Assembly (NCBI GenBank): GCA_963784995.1
Contig: CAWATZ010000007.1
Coordinates: forward strand, 868,001 to 932,000
From: CAWATZ01 sp963784995
Lineage (GTDB): Bacteria > Planctomycetota > Planctomycetia > Gemmatales > Gemmataceae
Direction of reading: 5' to 3'
DNA: 64,000 bases
Both the position numbers and the translations under genes were made by a program. Each line of letters begins with the position of its first letter. Positions within the stretch are counted from its first letter, which is position 1. The notes below the pieces were generated by a model. The model searched no databases, was not told where the DNA came from, and saw only the letters and a program-made list of their open reading frames with translations. Shown here in pieces: positions 1 through 7,900 of this stretch.

Positions 1-248
1 TGCGGGACCTGCTCGACGAACCGGCAGATGCTGCCGACGTCGCTGGTCAGGTCGAGATGGCGGGTGACGTAGGTGGTGCCGGCATCGCAGTAATCGCCGT
101 GCGCGATGATGCCGATGCGGATTCCGGGGATCTCCTCGCTCAACCGGGTGACGGTGTTTTTGACGTTGCGACGGACCTGGGTCAGACAGGGATACATGCT
201 GCCCGTGGTGTCAAAACTGAAGACAACTTCGACAGGTGCAGTGGACAT
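1..248 (-). CDS. vWA domain protein, 5' part (runs off the left edge)
   Basis: Only the first 82 codons are in the window. The protein starts MSTAPVEVVFSFDTTGSM; the D13-T-T-G-S17 stretch is the MIDAS metal-binding motif (DxTxS class) of a von Willebrand factor A domain, followed by a helix and the strand IRIGIIAHGDY. There is no signal peptide, so it is probably cytoplasmic. The ATG at 248 is supported by GGAGG 8 nt upstream (257-261). vWA domains bind ligands through a divalent cation; the partner cannot be told because the rest of the gene lies outside. The group II intron ends about 230 bp upstream. Confidence 0.75.
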   Translation of the reverse strand, partial: MSTAPVEVVFSFDTTGSMYPCLTQVRRNVKNTVTRLSEEIPGIRIGIIAHGDYCDAGTTYVTRHLDLTSDVGSICRFVEQVP

Positions 249-533
249 TGTGGGTTCCTCCGTTTGGAGGATTATCGCATGAGGGATGGGTTTGCAACAG
301 GTCAGCCGTTTGCTTTTTTCGCAGCGGCTCCCCTCCGAGACATGAAGAAGCCGGGGAAAAGTAAGCGGCCGGCTGCCGAGCTACTGACCTCCGGTGGGCA
401 CGGTCGTCCCGGGACTTCACTTCTCGTGATGTTCCGGGGCGAAAACTTTGCCTGGCTGGCGGTTCTTCCATCCACGGGTAGGGTGGACGGCCAGCGAGTT
501 GCCTTGCTGGTACTTCTCCAACCGTCCCCCTCC

Positions 534-568
534 GAACCGGACTTGCACACTTTCGAGGCATCCGGCTC
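534..568 (-). ncRNA. Group II intron domain V hairpin
   Basis: The minus strand reads GAGCCGGATGCC TCGAAAGT GTGCAAGTCCGGTTC. The outer stem GAGCCGGA pairs with UCCGGUUC with a G-U, and the catalytic AGC-triad equivalent and the two-nucleotide bulge region are present. Domain V is the most conserved part of group II introns and fixes the strand and the 3' side of the intron. It begins 15 nt after the maturase stop codon. Confidence 0.85.
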
Positions 569-582
569 TCCAGTGAGTCTTT

Positions 583-2385
583 TCATAGTGATGGTCCATC
601 GTAGAGGCCCATATGGATTCGATGGTGGCATCCATCTTCTCCTGTACAGACCACTAGCGTTTTCCGCCGTCTAGCTGACATCAATCGTTCCCAGGCTTCT
701 TTTGGTCGTCTTCCAGGGCGGTCGATGTCAGAGAGTTTGCGGATATGGTGGACCTCGACTGGTCCCTCTTTCCCGCATAGCTCGCATTTACTGGCCAACA
801 ACCGTTGTACGACTTCAGATCGCCTGTTGGCAGGTTGATGCCAGGCCATATCTGGGCAGAAGTCCCCTACCCCCATTCCTTGTGGTATCCTCTCAAACGA
901 AATACCGCCAAACACGGCGACCAGTGGTTCCTTGTCGGGTCTTTCAATGACGACCCGTAGCATCTTGCGTTCAAGGGCAGTCACCCTGTATCTCCGGTAA
1001 ACTTCGGATACCCTGCACTTGAACTTTCGTGCAAGTGTTTTGGTCAGGGACATCTCCAGGATTTGCCGGATTCTTCCCATCCTTGTAGAGTGACTGACAT
1101 TGGTTGCCATGCAGTAGAAGTTGTACAGTCCTCGCAGAACTGACTGATGTCGCTGGAGGATCGTGTAATCCGTTTCGTCGATTAAGTCGTTTCTGTGAGA
1201 GACTTTACCGCCTCTGCTGTAAAGATCGCGGTATTTCCGGACGACCTTCTGCGGCATCAGTAACACGATGCCAGAGTTAGAAGCCCGTTTCCCGTTTTTT
1301 GAGATGAGGTCTCCTTGCCTCATCACCTTGATTTCATAACCCAAGAAGTTGGCCTTCTCATCATTCGCATGTGTGATGAGTGTCTTCTCCTTCGACAGTG
1401 TGAGTCTGAGTTTTTGCTCAAGGAACTCACTCAGCCGATCTCGAATGGCTTCAGCTTCCTCCTTTGGCCCTATGAAACCCAAGAGGAAATCGTCAGCGTA
1501 GCGAACATAGCGGAGGCGTCGGAAATCTGGATCAGTCGGGATCAACGTCGTCCATTTCCGCTGTTCCTGCACGAGTCGCTTGATCTCTTCCGAGTCTCCG
1601 CGCTTTCGGGCCTTGACCAGTCGGTTGTTGATCCGCCTGTATTCCGGGTTTTCTTTTCGCTTTCTGCCTTTCGTATACGCTGGGATTAGCGTATCTTCGA
1701 TGAACTTGTCCAGGTCGTTTAGGTAGATGTTAGCCAGCAGTGGGCTAATGATTCCCCCTTGCGGAGTTCCACTCAGGGTGTCATAGTACCGCCAGTCTTC
1801 CATGTACCCGGCCTTGAGCAGACCATCGACCAGCTTGAGCAATCTGCCATCGTGGATGTCACGTTTTAGGATGTCCAGCAAGATCGTATGATCGATGTTG
1901 TCGAAGCATCCCTTGATGTCGCCCTCGATGAACCAGACTGTCCCCCTCCATTTTCTGACCTCTCGAAGTGCCGAATGGCATCCCCTGTCTGGTCGAAAAC
2001 CGTGAGAAAGGCCACTGAATTTCTGTTCATAGTATGGTCCCAGCAGCGACCGGATGACTTCCTGGAGGAGTTTATTCCCCCATGTTGGTATGCCAAGTGG
2101 TCGCGTCTTTCCGTTCGCCTTCGGTATGTACGTCCTGCGAACAGGTGTCCATCTGTACCTTTCCATCCGTAGAAGGCCAATGATGGTATCAATCTTCTGG
2201 GAACTCATAGCGTCCACTGTTTCCGTGGTGGACCCGCGTGTCATAGCCCCAAAGTTACGGTAAATTGTGCCGTAGCCTTGAAGGTATAATTCGCGGTTGA
2301 ACAGCTGTCGGTAGATACGCTCCAGGGGGAGTCCTTTGGACCCTCTCTTCTGGTAGATGTTCAGTAACGTGTCGGCTTTCTGCAT
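583..2385 (-). CDS. ltrA: Group II intron reverse transcriptase/maturase with HNH domain
   Basis: This 600-residue intron-encoded protein reverse-transcribes the intron, helps it splice and nicks target DNA. The RT domain has fingers-palm motifs including LSHGFRPDRGCHSAL, SGTPQGGIISPLLANIYL and the catalytic RYADD at about residues 293-297. The maturase (X) domain follows (about 390-500). The C-terminus has CELCG...VEVHHI...C..CHHRIH, an HNH endonuclease. The ATG at 2385 (MQKADTLLNIYQKRG) matches the usual start of this family; a GTG at 2400 would add five residues. The domain order and length fit chloroplast-like (CL) intron proteins. No frameshift is visible, so it may be active. Confidence 0.93.
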   Translation of the reverse strand: MQKADTLLNIYQKRGSKGLPLERIYRQLFNRELYLQGYGTIYRNFGAMTRGSTTETVDAMSSQKIDTIIGLLRMERYRWTPVRRTYIPKANGKTRPLGIPTWGNKLLQEVIRSLLGPYYEQKFSGLSHGFRPDRGCHSALREVRKWRGTVWFIEGDIKGCFDNIDHTILLDILKRDIHDGRLLKLVDGLLKAGYMEDWRYYDTLSGTPQGGIISPLLANIYLNDLDKFIEDTLIPAYTKGRKRKENPEYRRINNRLVKARKRGDSEEIKRLVQEQRKWTTLIPTDPDFRRLRYVRYADDFLLGFIGPKEEAEAIRDRLSEFLEQKLRLTLSKEKTLITHANDEKANFLGYEIKVMRQGDLISKNGKRASNSGIVLLMPQKVVRKYRDLYSRGGKVSHRNDLIDETDYTILQRHQSVLRGLYNFYCMATNVSHSTRMGRIRQILEMSLTKTLARKFKCRVSEVYRRYRVTALERKMLRVVIERPDKEPLVAVFGGISFERIPQGMGVGDFCPDMAWHQPANRRSEVVQRLLASKCELCGKEGPVEVHHIRKLSDIDRPGRRPKEAWERLMSARRRKTLVVCTGEDGCHHRIHMGLYDGPSL

Positions 2386-2977
2386 TTCGCATACTTCCAC
2401 GTTTGTACATCTGACTCACCTGACTCCCTTCGCCATGTGGACGGTTTTCCCGTCCTCGGACTACTATGGAGTCTCCGTCGCCTTGGGGCTCTCGCCCTGT
2501 AGGCGATCCTGCGTTTCTTGCGCGTCCGACGTTCAGGAAGGGTTAGGTGCCCTTTTCGTGCCCTTATGACCACTAAAGGTGGCCTTGCTTCCTGGAGCGT
2601 GTATTCCCGACAGTTACGCCCTATCGGTTCTCAAGGAAGCATCGGATTTCTCCCTGCCGTATCCGACCCGTGCGGTTTACAGATCGGGCACTGGGGTTCA
2701 GGCAATCCAGCTTTCACCTTACCTTCCGGGTCTTGACCAGCGTACAACTGTGCAGGTTCCGTTGTACCTTGCCTTTCTGGACATGCTGCTTTCCCCTCCG
2801 ACTTTCGCCTTCAGGTTAGTCCAGTGACCCGAGGGTCTCACGCTCAACCCTCCCCGTGTTACACGGGGATCGAGACGCGCCGCCACGCAGCGCACCGTAA
2901 CGCCGCAGCGATCGCTACCTCCGGTCAGCCGGCAGCTCTCCTGGATGGTATATGCTGGACTGCAAGTCCGGCAAGGG

Positions 2978-3985
2978 TCACACCTTGCACGTGTTTAGGC
3001 CGAAGCGCTGGAGCAGTTCTCGCCCCACCGCCCAGCTGATCACGTTGCCGCTCAGGTCGAGGAACCTGAGCTGGCCCAGGTGCGGGGAATCCAGCAGCGC
3101 CCGGGCCCCGGCGTCCGTGACCCGGTTGCGTCCCAGGTCGAGGGCGATCAGGTTGGCCAGGGACGGCGAAGCGGCCAGGATCTGCACGCCCTCGTCGCCA
3201 AAGCGATTGTTCATCAGCCCAAGGAACAACAACCGCGTCAGGTGGGGCGACTCCACCAGCGCTCGCAGCCCTGAGACCCGGATCTCGTTGGTGGCCAGGT
3301 TCAAATTCGTCAGCCGGCTGATAGCCCGGGACGCGGCAAACTCGCAGACGTACGCGTCCCCCATGCTGTTGGCGTGAAGGTTCAGGAAGGTGAGCTGGCG
3401 AAGGGGGGGAAAGGCCAGCAAAGCCCGTCCACCTCGCGTACCCGCGTTGTTGCTGGCGAGATCCAGAGAAGTGAGGTTCTTTCCGTGGGGTGTGCGCAGC
3501 AGCACCTCGGCGCCGCTGGTTCCAAGGTTATTGGAATTGAGGCTGAGGGAGGTCAGTCTGTCCAGGGCCGGACAGTCCGCGACCCTGGCAATCACTCCTC
3601 GGGCCGCGAGCAGCTTCACGTGCCAGATCGGCGCCAGGCGGAAGATCTCCTCGGCATGGTCCAGGAACTGCCGCGCATCCAGCGAGATGCGCTCGACCAG
3701 ACCGCGGTGATAGACCAGGTTGCCGCCGAACCGCCGCAGCGGCCTGTTCCACGCCGTCTGATTTTTGCGGAACAGTTCGGTTTCCCGGGCCTGGAGTTCC
3801 CCTCGCCGGGCCTCGTGTGCCGGAGACGGGCTGGCTAACAAGCGTGCCAGTTCGATCTGCACGCGGATAAACTCGGCCCGGTCCGGCTGGTCGTGTTCGT
3901 CAAGCCAGTCCGCGTAAATCAAGCGCGGCGTGTCGTCGTCGCGGTTGGCGCGGATGTCCTGAATGAAGGCCTCATCGGGCGTCAT
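2978..3985 (-). CDS. TIGR02996-like repeat-companion domain + leucine-rich repeat protein
   Basis: A 335-residue cytoplasmic protein. Residues 1-55 (MTPDEAFIQDIRANRDDDTP, then LIYADWLDEHDQPDRAEFIR) are the short repeat-companion domain typical of Gemmataceae. From about residue 130 to 325 follow six to seven RNI-type leucine-rich repeats of about 24-28 residues with the LTSLSLNSNNLGTSGAEVLL pattern. The start at 3985 is chosen because AGGAG lies 9 nt upstream and the conserved domain begins there; the open frame upstream has no matching start. Such LRR proteins are thought to be protein-binding scaffolds; the partner is unknown. A second, larger relative lies at 62079-63794. Confidence 0.88.
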   Translation of the reverse strand: MTPDEAFIQDIRANRDDDTPRLIYADWLDEHDQPDRAEFIRVQIELARLLASPSPAHEARRGELQARETELFRKNQTAWNRPLRRFGGNLVYHRGLVERISLDARQFLDHAEEIFRLAPIWHVKLLAARGVIARVADCPALDRLTSLSLNSNNLGTSGAEVLLRTPHGKNLTSLDLASNNAGTRGGRALLAFPPLRQLTFLNLHANSMGDAYVCEFAASRAISRLTNLNLATNEIRVSGLRALVESPHLTRLLFLGLMNNRFGDEGVQILAASPSLANLIALDLGRNRVTDAGARALLDSPHLGQLRFLDLSGNVISWAVGRELLQRFGLNTCKV

Positions 3986-4201
3986 GGCGAGACTCCTGGC
4001 AGCTATCTGAACGCACGTCGAGTTAGTCTTGTCAGGCATTTTAGCCTTCTCTGAAGCGCACAGCAACAGCCAGTTCTCTGTGATCGCGACCGTTTTTCGG
4101 AGTTTCCATTTGCGGCAGCGAATGAGCGGGAATACAACAAGAAGGTCAGCTCCCGAGGCCGTGGGGGACGTACGCCCCACCATTCCGGGGAGACAGGGTC
4201 C

Positions 4202-4456
4202 ATGCATCGTGTCATCCACGTGCCCGACCTGGCGGATGGCCAGGCGGAGCATCGGCTTATCCGCTGGCTGGTCGCGGTCGGCGACTGGATCAAGGTGAAC
4301 CAGTCTCTGGCCGAGGTGGAAGCGGCCAAGGGCGTCAGCGAGGTGCCCAGTCCAGTGGCGGGACGCCTGGTGCAGCGGCATGCCGATCCAGGGCAGGTCC
4401 TGCGGCTGGGCATGGAACTGGCGACCATTGACACGACGGAAGAATCGATGAGCTGA
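4202..4456 (+). CDS. Free-standing lipoyl/biotinyl-type domain protein (84 aa)
   Basis: The whole protein is one barrel-sandwich domain like the lipoyl domain of 2-oxoacid dehydrogenase E2: IHVPDLADGQ, then WLVAVGDWIKVNQSLAEVE, the attachment turn AAKG with the lysine at about residue 43, and PSPVAGRLVQRHADPGQVL. In E2 the turn is usually DKA; here E-A-A-K-G. The predicted role is to carry lipoate or a similar swinging-arm cofactor. No E1, E2 core or lipoate ligase gene is nearby, so the partner enzyme is not known. GGGGAGA upstream of the ATG supports the start. It could be an orphan carrier or a remnant of an E2 gene, but it has its own start, stop and RBS. Confidence 0.8.
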   Translation: MHRVIHVPDLADGQAEHRLIRWLVAVGDWIKVNQSLAEVEAAKGVSEVPSPVAGRLVQRHADPGQVLRLGMELATIDTTEESMS

Positions 4457-4994
4457 TTGCGGAGCGACCCGGTACGACCGAGCGGCGATTGTCCTCAGGA
4501 AAAGTTCCTGACGGTCACGCATTTTGGGGAGGAAGGGGACGGCGAGACAGAAGCGCTGAGACCGCCACACCGCCAACGGCGCTTTTTGCCTGGCGGTGTC
4601 CCAGGAAATGCCGCTGCGTGACTGTGCTTGCCCCACGGATGACAAAAAAGCGACACCGCCACCACGCCAGCATCTCACGGCGTCTCTACCTGCCCTCCTC
4701 TGGCACTTCCCACAATCCGTGATGGTCAGCGCTCTTTTTAGGAAATCGTGACGCCGTTACGAGGCCGCGCCACGGTGCAACGGAAATCGAAAGTGGCCAG
4801 GGCGCTGAGCGCGGCTTTCCTGAGACGTGTTCGGGGTTCCCACAAACCGGGAACGGAGAACAGCCAGGTCTCCAGCAAGTGTCAGTTCCAGGGCCCGATT
4901 TGCCTTTTTTGGAAAAAAAGGGAAATTCCTGGTCGGAGAGGCCAGTTTTGGGATTTATAGGGGTAGGGAACAACAGCCTGAGAGAGGAACTCAG
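4457..4994 (+). other. Intergenic region with hairpin upstream of surface-protein gene
   Basis: About 540 bp without a convincing gene. It holds a 9-bp-stem hairpin at 4567-4599 (ACACCGCCA pairing with TGGCGGTGT), which could terminate the lipoyl gene. The last 100 bp are the leader of the surface-protein gene, with AGAGGA about 8 nt before its ATG. Confidence 0.5.
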
Positions 4995-7900
4995 ATGCGC
5001 TCACTGTCGTGGCTGTGGGGTTGCTTGCAGCCCAGAGGGGGACTGCGGAACTGGTTCCGGAGCTGGAAGTGGGTCAGCAGCTGGTTCCGGCCAACGCCGG
5101 CCTTGCTGTCGGCACGACCGGCCCGACTGGCCCTGGAAATCCTGGAGGAGCGACTGGTGCCGTCCGTGGCCCAGTTCCTCCTCAGTAATTTCAGCGTCAG
5201 CGACAACGCGGGCAGTGTCAACGTCGGCGTCACGCTGGACACTTCTTCCAGCCAGACCGTCACCGTCAATTACGGCACCAGCGACGGCACGGCGGTTGCC
5301 GGGACGAATTATGACTCCGAGTCGGGCACGCTGACCTTTGCTCCCGGCACCGTCAGCCAGTCTTTCAGCGTCCCGATCCTGGACGCCCAGCCTGCTGGTT
5401 CGACCACCATCTTCAACGTCGCCTTGAGCGACCCGGTCAACGCCACCCTGGGCACTCCGGCCAGCAGTACAGTGACCATCGACGATCAGAGCAGCACCAG
5501 CGTGACCGTCGCGGCTTCGCCCAGCACGCTGCCCCTTGGCCAGGAAACGACCCTGAGCGCGACCGTCAGCAGCCCCGACCAGGGGACGCCGTCGGGCACG
5601 GTCGTCTGGACCGACAACGGGCAAACCCTCGGCAGCACCCTGCTCAACGGCAGCGCTGTCGCAACGCTGCAGACCAGCGCCCTGGAGCCGGGCGGCAACG
5701 TGATCGTGGCCGCCTACCAGGGCGACGGCCACTTCCAGAACAGTTCCGGCTCGGTCACGGTCACGGCCACCATGCCCGCCATTGTCAACGACAGCTACAC
5801 CCTGCTGCACGACAGCACCCTGACCGCCGACGGGCAGGGGAGCGATCCCGCCCCATTGCTCGCCAGCGACGTTGACCTGCACGGCACGCTGAGCGTCACG
5901 GCTATCAACGGCAGCGCCAGTAACGTCGGCCAGGCGATCACTCTGCCCTCGGGCGCCTCCCTCAACGTCAATCCGGACGGCACCTTCACCTGCACTCCTG
6001 CCGCCGGCTTCACCGGCAGCGACTCGTTCACTTACACCGCCGGCGACGGCACGGCGGGCGGTTCGGCCACGGTGACCCTCAACGTGGTCAACGATGCGCC
6101 AATCGTCCTCAATGACAGCTACACCATCCTGCAAGACCAGCAGCTGGTCGCCGCCGGCTACGTGTATCCTTACCAGTACGCTCCGGGGCTGCTGTCCCGC
6201 GCTTTTGATCCCAATGGCGATGCGCTGTACGTCTCTGCCATCAACGGCAGCGCCGCCAACCTCGGCCAAACGATCACCCTGGCTTCGGGTGCAACCCTGG
6301 ACATCGGTCTGAACGGCTCCAATGACTTCTTCGCTTACACTCCTCCCGCCGGATTCACAGGGGACGACACCTTCACTTACACCGCCAGCGATGGAGTCGC
6401 TGACGCCACGGCCACGGTCACCATCCACGTCGTCAACGATGCGCCGATCGTCCTCAATGACAGCTACACCATCCTGCAAGACCAGCAGCTGGTCGCCGCC
6501 GGCTACGTGTATCCTTACCAGTACGCTCCGGGGCTGCTGTCCCGCGCTTTTGATCCCAATGGCGATGCGCTGTACGTCTCTGCCATCAACGGCAGCGCCG
6601 CCAACCTCGGCCAAACGATCACCCTGGCTTCGGGTGCGACCCTGGACATCGGTCTGGACGGCTCCAACGACTTCTTTGCCTACACTCCTCCCGCCGGATT
6701 CACAGGGGACGACACCTTCACCTACACCGCCAGCGATGGAGTCGCTGACGCCACGGCCACGGTCACCATCCACGTGACCAGCAATCCCTTGACGGTGGAC
6801 GATGACAGCTACGTGATGCTGCACGACAGCACGCTGAGCACGGGGGGATGGGGGCCAAGTTCGCTCCTGGCCCCGGATTATGACAATGCCGGAGACACCC
6901 TGTCGGTCAGCGCCATCAACGGCAGCAGCGCCAACGTCGGTCAGACAATCACTCTGCCCTCGGGCGCGCAACTGTACGTCGATGGCGAGGGGGATTTCGA
7001 CTATACTCCCCCAGCGGGCTTCACGGGCGACGACACCTTCACTTACGCGGCCACCGACGGAGATGCCAGCGACACGGCCACCGCGACAATCACTGTTACC
7101 AACACTGCACCGACAATCGTCGATGACAGCTACGTGATGCTGCACGACAGCACGCTGAGCGCGGGGGGATGGGGGCCAAGTTCGCTCCTGGCCCCGGATT
7201 TTGACCCCAACGGGGATACGCTGACCGTTTCCGCAATCAACGGTGGTGCGGCGAGCGTCGGGCAAACAATTACCCTTCCCTCGGGCGCACAACTGTACGT
7301 CGATAGCGAGGGAGATTTCAGCTACACCCCCGCAGCGGGCTTCACAGGTGACGACACCTTCACTTACACCGCCACCGATGGCGTCGCCAACGGTACGGCC
7401 ACGGTCACCATCGACGTGACGGACGTGGCTCCAACGGTTGCCAACAGCAACTACGTCTTGCAGCACGACACCACACTGAATGCCCCTGGGGCGGGCCAGC
7501 CACCCCTGCTCTCCAATGCCTTTGATGCCAACCGGGACACGCTGAGCATCGCGGCCATCAATGACAGCTCTGCCAACGTCAACACCTGGATCACGCTGGC
7601 GTCGGGCGCATCCCTGTACGTTGCCTCGAGCGGTTACTTCACCTACGTACCCACGCCGAGTTTCGTGGGTGACGACACCTTCACCTACACCGTCAGCGAC
7701 GGCGCGGAAACGGCCGTGGCCACGGCGTCCATCGACGTCATCTGGCCGCTGCTGCCCGCCAGCGGGCAGGTCGCGTCCAACCCAGCGCAAAACAGCCAGC
7801 TGGTCAGCATCGGCGAGGCGTCCATCGACGTCAACCAGGGGGCCCTGCGCTTGACTCAGCCGCTGGACTTCGATCAGAGCCCGGGCACCAGCGTCGGCGG

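Larger units (their letters stand above)
478..2895 (-). mobile_element. Group II intron, complete
   Basis: The intron is read on the minus strand. The proposed 5' end is GTGCG at 2895, matching the GUGYG rule, and a structured domain I follows. The 3' part has a clear domain V at 534-568: GAGCCGGAUG opens it, a CGAAAG loop side is in the middle and GUCCGGUUC closes it. Domain VI (GGACGG pairing with CCGUCC) follows and the intron probably ends ...ACCCTAC at about 478. The encoded RT/maturase lies between domains I and V, close upstream of V. The 5' boundary is the weaker one: GTGAG near 2842 is an alternative. Total about 2.4 kb, normal for an intron with a 600-residue HNH-bearing protein. 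It sits in intergenic DNA between the LRR gene and the vWA gene, so no reading frame is obviously interrupted. Confidence 0.8.

Noticed and set aside
4202..4456. Biotin carboxyl carrier protein
   Set aside because: The attachment motif is AAKG, not the (A/V)MKM of biotin carriers, and the VPDLxxGQ start is of lipoyl-domain type.
2978..4678. A 566-residue form of the LRR protein
   Set aside because: The extra 231 N-terminal residues are not conserved, overlap the lipoyl-domain gene in antisense, and a good RBS and family start exist at 3985.
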